Of a DNA stretch of 41,408 bases, positions 1-8,979 are shown one piece after another. The stretch covers positions 1 through 41,408 of the forward strand of contig VTPP01000010.1 in NCBI GenBank assembly GCA_008638225.1, given 5' to 3'. Under the pieces are notes generated by a model. It had not been told where the DNA came from, did not search any database, and was given only the letters and a program-made list of their open reading frames with translations. Positions within the stretch are counted from its first letter, which is position 1, and every line of letters begins with the position of its first letter. Made by a program: the position numbers and the translations under genes. Source of the DNA: Pelagibacteraceae bacterium (GTDB taxonomy: Bacteria; Pseudomonadota; Alphaproteobacteria; Pelagibacterales; Pelagibacteraceae).

Positions 1-164
1 GATTTTGTAGCTTCATCAATAGCAACTGGCAATATTCCCTCTGCTAATGGATCCAATGTTCCAGCATGCCCAATCTTTTTTAGTTTAAATTTAGATTTAA
101 TTACGTTTAAACAATAAGTTGATGTGTATCCTTTTGGTTTATAAATATTAATCCAGCCGTTCAT
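1..164 (-). CDS. truB: tRNA pseudouridine(55) synthase TruB, N-terminal part
   Basis: Partial gene; only the first 54 codons are inside the window and it runs off the left edge. The product makes pseudouridine 55 in the T-loop of tRNAs. The translation begins MNGWINIYKPKGYTS and continues to GHAGTLDPLAEGILPVAI, the TruB signature; Asp38 in GTLDPLA corresponds to the family's catalytic aspartate. The ATG (164-162) overlaps the rbfA stop as ATGA, which fits translational coupling and the widespread infB-rbfA-truB order. Identification is secure although most of the catalytic domain is outside the window. Confidence 0.93.
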   Translation of the reverse strand, partial: MNGWINIYKPKGYTSTYCLNVIKSKFKLKKIGHAGTLDPLAEGILPVAIDEATK

Positions 165-538
165 TTTGATTTAGAATTTTCAATTATAATTTTTTCAATT
201 TTTTCTGCGTAATCAAACGACTGATCTAGAACAAATTTTAAGTTTGGTAAAAATTTTGCTGTCCATGCTGTTTTAACTCTTTTTTTTACCTCGTAGGAAA
301 ATTGATTTAATATTTTAAGAGCCACTTCTGGCTCGTTTCCTGATAGGGGCATAAAATATACCCTTGCATGTCGTAAATCTGGGCTTACTCTAACTTCGCT
401 TATTGTAATATTTCTGGTTGATATGGACGGTAAGACAATCTGATCTTTAATAAAAAGATTTGCTATGATTTTTTTTAAAGTTTCACCTACTTTGAGCTGT
501 CTTTGCGATAGCGGCTTGGAAGTATTTTCATAATCCAT
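161..538 (-). CDS. rbfA: 30S ribosome-binding factor RbfA
   Basis: RbfA binds the immature 30S subunit and helps mature the 5' end of 16S rRNA. The 125-residue product has the usual size and KH-type fold pattern: an N-terminal helix (SQRQLKVGETLKKII), then the strand-helix core ITISEVRVSPDLRHARVYFMP, typical of the family. It lies between infB and truB. Its start codon shares one base with the infB stop (TAATG), and its stop overlaps the truB start, so the three genes are probably translated from one message. Nothing looks unusual apart from the high lysine and isoleucine content shared with its neighbours. Confidence 0.93.
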   Translation of the reverse strand: MDYENTSKPLSQRQLKVGETLKKIIANLFIKDQIVLPSISTRNITISEVRVSPDLRHARVYFMPLSGNEPEVALKILNQFSYEVKKRVKTAWTAKFLPNLKFVLDQSFDYAEKIEKIIIENSKSK

Positions 539-2736
539 TAAATTTCTCTTTCGACTGTGATTGTCTTGAATACTTCTAGAATGTCGCCTTTTTTAATATC
601 GTTAAAATCTCTAAGTGACACTCCACATTCTAGGCCTGCCTTGACTTCTTTGGCTTCATTTTTTTCCCTGAACAAACTGTTTACTTTCCCTGTGTATATA
701 ACCGCACCATCGCGAACTAGTCGTATTTCAGAATTATTTTTAATTTCTCCATCTACAACTTTAACTCCAGCGACTTTGCCAGCTTTGGAAACAGAAAAAA
801 CCTCCAATACTTCACAAGAACCTTGGCTTTCTTCTTTAGTTTCAGGTGCCAGTAATCCAGATATTTTTTTTGTAATATGATCTAAGGCTTCGTAAATAAT
901 ATTAAAATATAGAATTTCTAATTTATAACTACGCGCCAAATCTTTGGCTTCTTTATTTGGTCTTATATTAAACCCAAGCAATATTGCGTTCGATGCTTTT
1001 GCTAAAGTTACATCCGTTTCAGTAATCGGACCAACTGATGATAAAATTATTTTAGGTTTAATATTTTCAACTTGGATTTTTTCAATAGCATTTGCTAACG
1101 CCTCTAAAGAACCATTTACGTCTGTTTTTAATATAATATTAAAACTCTCTTCAGCTGCAGTTTCTCCAAAAATATCATTTTTTTTTGTAGCTGCTATTTT
1201 TTTATCTTTAAGTTCTTGTTTTCTAAACTCAACAATTTCTTCTACTTTAGAGTCATCTTCTACTACTACAAAATCATCGCCAGCATTGGGAACTCCTTGA
1301 AAACCCACAATCTCAACAGGTGTGGATGGAAGAGCTTCGTCAATTATTTTACCGGTATAATCATAAATAGCTCTGACTTTCCCATTTGAAGCACCGCTAA
1401 CAAATAAATCTCCTCTTCTCAAAGTTCCTTTTGTGATTAACACTGTGGATACTGGTCCTCTTCCTTTGTCTAATCTTGATTCAATGACAATACCAGCGGC
1501 AGCAACGCTGGGATCAGATTTCATGTCTAATAATTCTGCCTGTAAAATAATTAATTCTTTTAATTTTTCCAAATTCGTCTTTTTTAATGCTGATATTTCT
1601 GCGCTTAAAACATCTCCGCCCATTTCTTCTACTATTAACTCATGTTCCAAAAGTTGGTTTCTTACTTTATTTGCATCTGCACCTGGTAAATCGCACTTAT
1701 TAATTGCCACTATAATTGGAACTTTTGCTGCTTTAGCGTGTTGTATTGCTTCTACAGTCTGTGGTTTAATTCCGTCATTTGCCGCAACAACCAACACAAC
1801 GATATCTGTAATTTTTGATCCACGAGCTCTCATTTCAGTGAATGCTGCATGGCCCGGGGTGTCAATAAACGTAATTAAATGTTTATCGTTTACCGTTGTT
1901 TGATAGGCGCCAATATGCTGTGTTATTCCCCCATGCTCTGTTGCAACTACATTTGCTTGACGAAAAGCATCTAATAAAGAAGTTTTTCCATGATCTACAT
2001 GTCCCATAATAGTGACCACCGGTGGTCTTGATACCGCATTTTTTAAATTTTTATCTTTTGATAAAATATTTTTTAATAACTGATCAGGCTCTTCATCTTT
2101 AATAACTTGATGGCCAAATTCATTTACAATAAATTCTGCCGTATCTTGGTCGATACTGTGATTAATGGTTACTTTTACATTTTTTTCTAGAAGAAATTTA
2201 ATAACAGAACTCGCTCGCTCAGCCATTCTATTTGCTAATTCTTGTATTGTTATTACTTTTGGAATTCTAACTTGCCTTGTAACTTTTTGAGTGTCTTCGC
2301 TAGTGTCGTTCGATTGTCTTTTAAACTGTTTTTCTCTTGCCCTTTTTACTGAAGCAAGACTTCGCGCTCTATTTTCTTCTTCCTCATCCTCGGATAAAGC
2401 TTTTGTAACTGTAAGTCTATAATCTCTTTTTTTACCTGCTGATTTTTTGTCAGCTTTTAAAGATAATTCTTCTTCTATTTTTTTCTTCGCCCACTCTTTT
2501 GTAGATTTTGGTTTTTCAGGTTCACCAATTATTTTTGGAGTAAAAGCTGGTTTTACAACTGTTTCTATTTCTGTATTTGTATTTGCTGAAGTAACAACTG
2601 GCGCGATTGGTTCCTTATTTTCTTTTTTTCCAAAAATTGCAGATGTTTTTTGTGCTTGTGTTTTATTTACAGAACTGGGTGCACTGCCAGTAAAATTTTT
2701 TAGCGTTAACTTTTTTTTCTTTTCTTTTATAGTCAT
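538..2736 (-). CDS. infB: translation initiation factor IF-2
   Basis: IF-2 is the GTPase that delivers initiator tRNA to the 30S subunit. The 732-residue protein has a charged, low-complexity N-terminal extension (about residues 1-155), an IF2_N domain (about 160-215), and then the G domain. G1 is GHVDHGKTSL, G3 is DTPGH and G4 is NKCD. Domain II and the C-terminal domains follow, including the NGSLEAL segment. The length is at the short end for alphaproteobacteria because the N-terminal extension is reduced. It follows nusA after 21 bases, with no ylxR gene between them. Start codon at 2736, with an upstream purine-rich stretch. Confidence 0.97.
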   Translation of the reverse strand: MTIKEKKKKLTLKNFTGSAPSSVNKTQAQKTSAIFGKKENKEPIAPVVTSANTNTEIETVVKPAFTPKIIGEPEKPKSTKEWAKKKIEEELSLKADKKSAGKKRDYRLTVTKALSEDEEEENRARSLASVKRAREKQFKRQSNDTSEDTQKVTRQVRIPKVITIQELANRMAERASSVIKFLLEKNVKVTINHSIDQDTAEFIVNEFGHQVIKDEEPDQLLKNILSKDKNLKNAVSRPPVVTIMGHVDHGKTSLLDAFRQANVVATEHGGITQHIGAYQTTVNDKHLITFIDTPGHAAFTEMRARGSKITDIVVLVVAANDGIKPQTVEAIQHAKAAKVPIIVAINKCDLPGADANKVRNQLLEHELIVEEMGGDVLSAEISALKKTNLEKLKELIILQAELLDMKSDPSVAAAGIVIESRLDKGRGPVSTVLITKGTLRRGDLFVSGASNGKVRAIYDYTGKIIDEALPSTPVEIVGFQGVPNAGDDFVVVEDDSKVEEIVEFRKQELKDKKIAATKKNDIFGETAAEESFNIILKTDVNGSLEALANAIEKIQVENIKPKIILSSVGPITETDVTLAKASNAILLGFNIRPNKEAKDLARSYKLEILYFNIIYEALDHITKKISGLLAPETKEESQGSCEVLEVFSVSKAGKVAGVKVVDGEIKNNSEIRLVRDGAVIYTGKVNSLFREKNEAKEVKAGLECGVSLRDFNDIKKGDILEVFKTITVEREI

Positions 2737-2757
2737 TGTTTTTCACCTTAGTTCTCA

Positions 2758-4302
2758 CTAAATGTCGAAAACTTTTTTTCTAGCACGCATAATTAAATCG
2801 TCTGCATCTTTTCTAGAAATGTCAAATTCTTCAAGAATACCATCAAATTTTTCTCTTTTTCCCTTAATTTCATCGTATCCACCAATAAGCTCATCTGTTG
2901 CCAGTTCTGCAAAATCTTTTAAAGTTTTAATATTTTCTTCCCCTAAAATTAGCAACATCCCGAGACTAAGTCCTTTATGACCGGCCAAATCATCTTCAAT
3001 GCCAAGTTCTTTAACTTTTTTAGCAACTTCAGCTGCTTCTTCTTCTATAAATTCTTTTGCTCTATTTTTTAGCTCTGTAGAAATTTCTTCATCAAATCCT
3101 TCGATTTTTAAAAAATCTTCGATACTTGCTGAAGAAATTTTTTCAATTGTTGAAAATCCCTCGGCAACAAGTAATTGAGCCATAGTAGTATCTATCTCCA
3201 AATTTTTAACCAGCTTATCTGTATTTCCTTTAAATTCGGATTGTCTTTTTTCAGATTCCTCTTTGTCTGTTAAAATATCAATTTCATAATCTAACAGTTT
3301 AGATGCTAAACGAACGTTTTGTCCTCTTCGTCCAATTGCTTTACTTAAATTATTTTCGTCTATTACAACTTCAATTCTTCTTTCATCTTGTGCAATGATT
3401 ACCTTCATTACTTCTGCTGGTGATAATGCGCTTTTAACTAATGATGCAGCATCTTCAGTCCAGTTAATAATATCTATTTTTTCACCTTGTAGTTCATTTA
3501 CAATTGCCTGGACTCTACTCCCTCTCATCCCCACGCAAGCGCCTACGGGATCAATGGAGCTATCTTTTGACTGAACACATATTTTAGCTCTACTACCAGG
3601 ATCTCTTGCTACTGATTTAATGCTAATGGTCCCCTCATAAATTTCTGGAACTTCTTGTTGAAAAAGTTTCGCTAAAAATTGAGGATGTGCCCTTGATAAA
3701 AATATTTGAGGTCCTTTGCTTTCTCTTCTAACGTCGTAACAGTATGCTTTAATTCTATCTCCATTTTTTAGGTTCTCTCTAGGGATAAGTTCTTCTCTTC
3801 GAATGATTGCTTCTGATTTTTGTAAATCTACAATGATATTTCCATACTCGGATCTCTTAACGATGCCACTTAAAATTTCTCCAACCTTGTCTTTAAATTC
3901 CTCAAATTGCCTATCTCTTTCTGCATCTCTAATTTGATGAGAAATAACTTGCTTTGCGGTTTGGGCTGCTATTCTTCCGAAATCTACTGGTGGCAATTCC
4001 TCATTAATAATATCATCTATTTTAACATCATCTTTTTTTAGCAAAGCTTCTTTTAAACTGATTTCAGAATGACTATTCATCACTCTTTCTACTACTTTTA
4101 GTTTTCGGCCTAATTCAATTTTTCCAGTAGATCGGTCAATTAGAACATAGATTTCGTTTTCGTTACCGTACCTAGTTTTTGCAGCTTTCTCAATCGCACT
4201 TTCCATAGAACTAAGAACTAGGTCTTTACTTATAGATTTTTCATCAGCCACAGCGTCGGCTATTCTTATCAGTTCTGTGCTATCAATTCTGTTATTTAGC
4301 AT
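2758..4302 (-). CDS. nusA: transcription termination/antitermination factor NusA
   Basis: NusA binds RNA polymerase and nascent RNA and modulates pausing, termination and antitermination. The order is N-terminal polymerase-binding domain (about 1-130), S1 domain (GEILSGIVKRSEYGNIIVDL), two KH domains (around GACVGMRGSRVQAIVNEL and AIGRRGQNVRLASKLL), then C-terminal acidic helix-hairpin-helix-type repeats as in other Proteobacteria. The start is placed at MLNNRIDSTELIRIADAV (4302). A longer frame opens at 4338, but its first 12 codons only translate a hairpin and its T-run and do not resemble NusA. rimP, the usual upstream partner, is absent. The gene immediately follows a terminator-like leader (see 4316-4336). 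Confidence 0.95.
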   Translation of the reverse strand: MLNNRIDSTELIRIADAVADEKSISKDLVLSSMESAIEKAAKTRYGNENEIYVLIDRSTGKIELGRKLKVVERVMNSHSEISLKEALLKKDDVKIDDIINEELPPVDFGRIAAQTAKQVISHQIRDAERDRQFEEFKDKVGEILSGIVKRSEYGNIIVDLQKSEAIIRREELIPRENLKNGDRIKAYCYDVRRESKGPQIFLSRAHPQFLAKLFQQEVPEIYEGTISIKSVARDPGSRAKICVQSKDSSIDPVGACVGMRGSRVQAIVNELQGEKIDIINWTEDAASLVKSALSPAEVMKVIIAQDERRIEVVIDENNLSKAIGRRGQNVRLASKLLDYEIDILTDKEESEKRQSEFKGNTDKLVKNLEIDTTMAQLLVAEGFSTIEKISSASIEDFLKIEGFDEEISTELKNRAKEFIEEEAAEVAKKVKELGIEDDLAGHKGLSLGMLLILGEENIKTLKDFAELATDELIGGYDEIKGKREKFDGILEEFDISRKDADDLIMRARKKVFDI

Positions 4303-4315
4303 TATGATTTTTCGT

Positions 4316-4336
4316 AAAAAAAAAGGGCCTAAGCCC
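4316..4336 (-). terminator. terminator-like hairpin in the nusA leader
   Basis: On the minus strand GGGCTTAGGCCC (4336-4325) can fold as GGGC/GCCC with a TTAG loop. It is followed directly by nine T residues (4324-4316), and AAA before the stem can pair with the first Ts. This has the form of an intrinsic terminator, yet it lies between trmB and nusA and ends 13 bases before the nusA ATG. It may be an attenuator, a processing site or a partial terminator. Proteobacteria commonly carry a similar hairpin before rimP; here rimP is missing. The stem is short, so its strength is uncertain. Confidence 0.55.
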
Positions 4337-4376
4337 ATTTCTTAATTGTTAAATTTTATGCAAATTACTCTAATAT

Positions 4377-5017
4377 CTATAATTTTACAATAACTAAAAA
4401 ATTGACTTTATTTCCTAATTTTTTAGCTCTTAGAAAATATTTAGTCAAAATAAGCTCTTTTGTATCCGTTTTTTTAATTTCAATTGGCATCTCTTTAAAA
4501 TTTTCTTTATGCAAAGCTATTAAGGCTTCATCATAATAATTTTGATTATCGGTAGCAAAATATAGTTTTCCTTGTTTGGATATTTTTTTTAATATGGTTT
4601 TAACAAACTCTGTTCTGAATAATCTTCTTTTATGATGCTTCTTTTTTGGCCAGGGATCTGGAAATAGCATAAAAACTTTTTCAAAAATTATTTTTTCAAA
4701 TTTTTCAAAAAATGTTTGCACAGGGTAAGGAAATAGTAAAATATTTTTTATATTCTTTTCTACAGATGTATTTATGACACTTGCAACACCATTCATAAAA
4801 GGGTCCACACCCACAATATATTTGTCCGGATTTTTTTGAGCTAATTCAATTAGATTTTGTCCCATACCAAATCCAATTTCTAAAATAATTGGTTTAGATT
4901 TAATTAATTTCTCTGGATGGAATAAAAATTTTTTATAATTTTTATCTAGAATTTTTTTTTTTCTAGAGAAAGCTTTCGTGATTGAACTCTTCCAAAGAAA
5001 ATTTTTTGTTGAATCAT
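4377..5017 (-). CDS. trmB: tRNA (guanine(46)-N7)-methyltransferase TrmB, frameshifted at an A11 tract
   Basis: TrmB makes m7G46 in tRNA using AdoMet. The body is clear: LEIGFGMGQN (AdoMet motif I) and FPDPWPKKKHHKRR (family signature). An ATG at 5017 overlaps the metK stop (TAATG) and starts [20 protein letters not shown], which matches the usual TrmB N-terminus (F-G-R...). That frame ends at TAG 4946, just after an A11 run (4962-4952). The downstream frame reads through the same run as KKKILDKNYKKF and stays open to 4377. One extra A would join them into a 213-residue protein of normal length. The gene is therefore broken by one missing base. Causes could be homopolymer error, recent decay, or slippage that restores some product. 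The ATG at 4865 would cut into motif I and is not the real start. Confidence 0.85.
4952..4962 (-). repeat. A11 homopolymer at the trmB frameshift
   Basis: Eleven consecutive A residues on the coding (minus) strand, flanked by CTAG and TTCTAG. The frame from the trmB start at 5017 enters the run as GAA AAA AAA AAA TTC TAG and stops. The frame encoding the rest of TrmB leaves it as AAA ATT CTA GAT. A twelve-A transcript would restore one continuous reading frame. Runs of this length are known from other AT-rich bacteria to promote RNA polymerase slippage. Confidence 0.9.
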
Positions 5018-6180
5018 TATATTTGCTGTTTGAAAATACCTGAGGAATCTATTTTTTCCCAGCTAAATGAACCATCAGCCTCGGGAACTCTTCCGAAGTG
5101 TCCATAAGCAGCTGTTTTTCTATAAATTGGCTTATTTAATTCTAATTTATTTCGTATTCCTCTAGGACTTAAATCAAAATTATTTTTAATAATTTTAATA
5201 ATTTTTTCTACCAAGTTTTGGTTTTCTTGAAAAACATCTAGATAAATAGACAGAGGTTGAGAAACACCAATTGCATAAGATAATTGTATTACTGCTTTAT
5301 CTACTATACCTGATGCAACTATGTTCTTAGCAAGATACCTTGCCATATAAGCTGCTGACCTATCTACTTTAGTTGGATCTTTTCCAGAAAATGCTCCTCC
5401 ACCGTGCAAAGCTGCTCCACCATAAGTATCTACAATAATTTTTCTACCGGTTAGTCCCGTATCCCCATCTGGCCCTCCGATGACAAATTTTCCAGTAGGA
5501 TTTACATAAAATTGATCTTCTGGACAAATCCAGTTTTCTGGAAGAATTTTTTTAACATACGGTCTAACCATTTCTTTTACTTTTTTTTGGTCAATGGAAT
5601 CATCGTGTTGAGAGGAAATAACTATAGAACTCACACCCACTGGCTTTGAGTTTTCATATACAACCGAAATTTGGCTTTTAGAATCTGGTCCTAAAAGTTT
5701 TAAATCACCATTCTTTCTTGCCTCAGCCAACTCTTTTAAAATTTTATGCGAATAAATGATAGGTGCAGGCATTAATTCTTTTGTTTCCATACAGGCGTAG
5801 CCAAACATGATTCCCTGGTCTCCAGCACCTTCATCTTTCTCGTTTCCACTTGAGTCCACTCCCTGAGCAATGTCCGCTGATTGCTCATGCAAGTAATTAA
5901 AAAATTCAAGATTTTTCCAATGAAATCCTTTCTGCTCGTAACCAATATTTCTTACCTGATCTCTTACAGCCTGTTCTATTTCTTTAGAGTCTATTTTAGG
6001 CCCTCTAGTTTCACCTGCAATTATAACTTTATTTGTAGTAACAAGTGTCTCACACGCTACTCTACTTTCGTTAAACTTTGATAAGTATAAATCTAAAATA
6101 GTATCAGATATTATATCACTAACTTTATCGGGATGACCTTCGGAAACAGATTCGCTAGTAAAAATATAATTTTTATTCAT
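5017..6180 (-). CDS. metK: S-adenosylmethionine synthetase
   Basis: MetK makes AdoMet from methionine and ATP. The 387-residue protein has the expected length and signatures: [17 protein letters not shown] near the N-terminus, [12 protein letters not shown] (about 117-128), and [19 protein letters not shown] in the C-terminal half, which binds phosphates and metal. It overlaps the end of lnt by 8 bases and shares one base with the trmB start, so it sits inside an operon with no room for a dedicated riboswitch leader. Its position next to an AdoMet-using tRNA methyltransferase is the common alphaproteobacterial arrangement. Confidence 0.97.
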   Translation of the reverse strand: MNKNYIFTSESVSEGHPDKVSDIISDTILDLYLSKFNESRVACETLVTTNKVIIAGETRGPKIDSKEIEQAVRDQVRNIGYEQKGFHWKNLEFFNYLHEQSADIAQGVDSSGNEKDEGAGDQGIMFGYACMETKELMPAPIIYSHKILKELAEARKNGDLKLLGPDSKSQISVVYENSKPVGVSSIVISSQHDDSIDQKKVKEMVRPYVKKILPENWICPEDQFYVNPTGKFVIGGPDGDTGLTGRKIIVDTYGGAALHGGGAFSGKDPTKVDRSAAYMARYLAKNIVASGIVDKAVIQLSYAIGVSQPLSIYLDVFQENQNLVEKIIKIIKNNFDLSPRGIRNKLELNKPIYRKTAAYGHFGRVPEADGSFSWEKIDSSGIFKQQI

Positions 6181-7690
6181 TTATTTTTCTAAAAGAAAAA
6201 ACAAGTATAGAAGTTAATAAAATTAGTAAATAAAAAATTTTATTTTCGTGGATACTAAATAAAGTTTTGCTATTTTTCTCATATATATCAACAACAAGAG
6301 ATGAGCTACTAATAAAATTAGTTTTTTTATCAATAACCCCATTCGGTTTAATACTTGCCGAAATTCCCTGATTACTCGATCTAATTACATGCTTTCCTTG
6401 TTCGATAGCTCTATATTGTGAATGAACAAAATGCTGAGTAGTACCAATAGATCTGCCAAACCATCCATCTTCTGAAATGTTTAAAATAAAATTATAATAT
6501 TTTTTTTCTTTATCTAACAATCCAGAAAAAATAATTTCATAACAAATAAGTGGTAAAAATTTTATATCATTTCGTATTTCTATGGGGTGTCGGTCCTCTC
6601 CCTTCGAAAAAGATCCATATCCAAAAGTAATTTTTTTTAAATTCATTTTTTCAAAAAATGTATGAAATGGCACAAACTCTCCAAAAGGAACTAGTTTAAT
6701 TTTATCGTAGCTAGAGATGACTTCAGCTTTATTATTAAGCAACAAAAGACTATTATAAAATTCAATTTGCTCATGGCGTGTTGACCCTAAAATTATTTTA
6801 TGATTTGACGAAAAATTTTTTTCAAATAAATCTGAATATTGTTTTAAAATTTCAGCATCATAAAAAACACCTTCGGGCCAAACAAATAAAGTTTCTTGAT
6901 TTTTAAAAATTCCGGGGCTGCTTACTTCAATTAGTCTGTTAATGTAATTTTCTTGATTTTCTATATCTCTTAAATCATCAATATTTTGATCTGGCTGAAG
7001 CACGACTACTTTAAAATTTGAGATTTTCTTCAAGCTATCTTGCTTAAGAATACTAGATCCATAATAAAAGTTAGTAAGCAAAATGGAAAGCAAGATTAAA
7101 GTCGCTAGAATTAATTTTTTATAAGAAAAATTAAAAAATATAATAAATGGCAAAGAAAAAACGAATATAGATAAAAAATTAAAAGAATAGGTTCCAATTA
7201 ACCCAAGTACCTGGATAGTTTCAATAGACCAACTCCAGGTGTAAACAAATAAATTCCACGGGAATCCCGTAAATAAAAATCCTCTTAAAAAATCTGCCAA
7301 AGACAACGCAACTGAAAAAATAACTACAAAATAAATTTTATTTGAAATAAATTTTTTAATTATAGCGCAAGTTAATCCATAAAAAACAGCAAGAATTGAT
7401 GGAATGAATATTAATGCTAATGGCTTAAGTATATATAAATTGGTATCAAAATTTAATGAGTAAGTTATCCAATAAATGTTAGACAAAAAATATCCATACC
7501 CAAAAGAAAATCCAATAAAGAAAATGGATTTTGCATGCTTGTTTTGATTACAAAAAAGTAAATATAAAAAACAAGGAAATACTAAAAAAGATATTATTGT
7601 GAAATTATAAGGTGGTAATGATAAAGATAACAAACCACCAAAAAAAAAAGAAAGAAAATATTTTTTATAATCCAATAAGGAAAAATTCAT
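6173..7690 (-). CDS. lnt: apolipoprotein N-acyltransferase
   Basis: Lnt adds the third acyl chain to the N-terminal cysteine of lipoproteins in the inner membrane. The 505-residue protein begins with about seven hydrophobic segments (residues 8-205), then a periplasmic nitrilase-like domain, and ends with another membrane segment. The catalytic triad is recognisable: Glu273 in VWPEGVFYD, Lys330 in [12 protein letters not shown] and Cys383 in LICYEIIF. It abuts corC and overlaps metK. Two predicted lipoproteins in this window (20465-21055 and lptE) would be its substrates. An A/T run of ten (7640-7649) lies in frame near the start. Confidence 0.94.
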   Translation of the reverse strand: MNFSLLDYKKYFLSFFFGGLLSLSLPPYNFTIISFLVFPCFLYLLFCNQNKHAKSIFFIGFSFGYGYFLSNIYWITYSLNFDTNLYILKPLALIFIPSILAVFYGLTCAIIKKFISNKIYFVVIFSVALSLADFLRGFLFTGFPWNLFVYTWSWSIETIQVLGLIGTYSFNFLSIFVFSLPFIIFFNFSYKKLILATLILLSILLTNFYYGSSILKQDSLKKISNFKVVVLQPDQNIDDLRDIENQENYINRLIEVSSPGIFKNQETLFVWPEGVFYDAEILKQYSDLFEKNFSSNHKIILGSTRHEQIEFYNSLLLLNNKAEVISSYDKIKLVPFGEFVPFHTFFEKMNLKKITFGYGSFSKGEDRHPIEIRNDIKFLPLICYEIIFSGLLDKEKKYYNFILNISEDGWFGRSIGTTQHFVHSQYRAIEQGKHVIRSSNQGISASIKPNGVIDKKTNFISSSSLVVDIYEKNSKTLFSIHENKIFYLLILLTSILVFSFRKINE

Positions 7691-8530
7691 TTAAGACTTA
7701 GAAATTTTTAAAATTTTAATTTTCCTAGGATCTGAATCTAAGACTTCAAAGGTATATGCTGGATCAGATTTAATAATCTCTCCTTTTTGTGGAACTCTAT
7801 TAATCATTGAAAATACATATCCTCCTAAAGTATCAATAGTTACAGAATTAAAAATGATTCCAGTTTTTTTTTGAAATTCTGAAAGTTCCATTTTAGCGTC
7901 TGCTATAAATGTGGTGTCATTAATTTTTTTAAATTCTGTAATTTCTTCGTTATCATGCTCATCCTGTATTTCTCCAACAATTTCTTCAACCAAGTCTTCG
8001 ATAGTCACAAGTCCATCTGTGCCTCCATGTTCATCTATAACTAAAGCCATATGTAGTTTCGTAGATTGCATTTTTAATAAAATATTTAATACCGGCATCG
8101 ACGGAGGAATAAAAAGCACTTCTTTCAGCAAACTCTTTAAATCAAAATTGTTTTGCATTTCTTTTGAGGTTAATTTGATTAAATCTTTAATATGAATCAT
8201 TCCTAAAACATCGTCCAAATCTTTTCTATAAATGGGAATGCGCGAATGAGACTCTGCGTTAATAATTTTAATTAAATCATCAAAACTAGCGTTATGAGAA
8301 GCACAAATTATGTCAGCTCTTGGTACCATAATGTCGTACGCCTTTAACTTATTAATGGTTAATATATTTTCTAAAATAGTTTTTTCTTTTGATGTCAAAT
8401 TTGAGTCAGCACTGTTAGAACTCTCTTCAATTGCATCCTGGATACTTTCTCTTAAGTTACCTCGCTCAAATGAATAAAATAAGAATTTGGCTAATTTTTT
8501 AATAACACCGTCTTTTTTACTTTTTATCAT
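7691..8530 (-). CDS. corC: CorC/HlyC-type CBS-domain protein
   Basis: A 279-residue soluble protein with two CBS repeats (about residues 65-185; KAYDIMVPRADI opens the first, LHMALVIDEHGGTDGLVTIEDLVEEIVGEI closes the second). A C-terminal CorC/transporter-associated domain follows (about 200-275). There is no DUF21 membrane domain, so it is the short CorC type rather than a membrane-spanning relative. CorC has been linked to magnesium/cobalt efflux, but its exact role is not settled. It is placed between ybeY and lnt, the conserved proteobacterial ybeZ-ybeY-ybeX-lnt order, and overlaps ybeY by 4 bases. Confidence 0.88.
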   Translation of the reverse strand: MIKSKKDGVIKKLAKFLFYSFERGNLRESIQDAIEESSNSADSNLTSKEKTILENILTINKLKAYDIMVPRADIICASHNASFDDLIKIINAESHSRIPIYRKDLDDVLGMIHIKDLIKLTSKEMQNNFDLKSLLKEVLFIPPSMPVLNILLKMQSTKLHMALVIDEHGGTDGLVTIEDLVEEIVGEIQDEHDNEEITEFKKINDTTFIADAKMELSEFQKKTGIIFNSVTIDTLGGYVFSMINRVPQKGEIIKSDPAYTFEVLDSDPRKIKILKISKS

Positions 8531-8979
8531 ATTTTAATTATAATTTTCTTTTCTAAGTCAGACATTACTTTGTAATTTTTCATATTATTATGTTCATAAC
8601 CAATTAAGTGCAAACATCCATGAACAAATATTTTGTTTACATATTTCAAAAAGTCTACTTTTTGTTTTTTTATGTAATCATAAGAAAAAGCCAAGTCTCC
8701 TAAATATAAATTTCTTATTTTATTTTTTTTCAAAAAAAATTCTTTTTTATAGTTTGGAAAAGATAACACATCAGTATCTTTTGAAATTTTTCTGAATTTT
8801 TTATTTAGCTCTTTCATATTACTTTTACCTGTCAATAACACAGAAACTTCTATATTTTTGTTCTTAAAGTTTTTTATAGAGTTAAAAATAGTTTTAAAAT
8901 TTTTTTTTAGTAATTTTTCTATCGCTGGAACTTCTTTTATCCAGCTATTCTTATTAATAAGAATATTTGCCTTAAACAT
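8527..8979 (-). CDS. ybeY: endoribonuclease / rRNA maturation factor YbeY
   Basis: YbeY is a zinc-dependent RNase involved in 16S rRNA 3'-end maturation and ribosome quality control. The 150-residue product has the metal-binding signature HGCLHLIGYEH near residue 122-133 (three histidines), preceded by LSFPNYKKEFF and YLGDLAFSYDYI, which match the conserved D-V-L-S-F-P and LGD-I segments. It overlaps phoH by 8 bases upstream and corC by 4 bases downstream. The sequence is unusually lysine-rich, as in the whole window. Confidence 0.93.
   Translation of the reverse strand: MFKANILINKNSWIKEVPAIEKLLKKNFKTIFNSIKNFKNKNIEVSVLLTGKSNMKELNKKFRKISKDTDVLSFPNYKKEFFLKKNKIRNLYLGDLAFSYDYIKKQKVDFLKYVNKIFVHGCLHLIGYEHNNMKNYKVMSDLEKKIIIKI

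Noticed and set aside
557-1903. Plus-strand open frames inside infB and similar frames inside nusA, dnaK, trpS, maeB and leuS
   Set aside because: They are antisense shadows of well-identified genes with no family features.
4303-4338. Longer nusA frame starting MGLGPFFLRK at 4338
   Set aside because: The extra 12 codons only translate the hairpin and its T-run; the NusA family N-terminus begins at MLNNRIDSTEL (4302).
4377-4865. A 162-residue TrmB starting at ATG 4865
   Set aside because: It would begin inside AdoMet motif I and lose the conserved N-terminus that is visible upstream in both frames.
6165-6190. SAM riboswitch before metK
   Set aside because: metK overlaps lnt by 8 bases, so there is no leader in which a riboswitch could fold.
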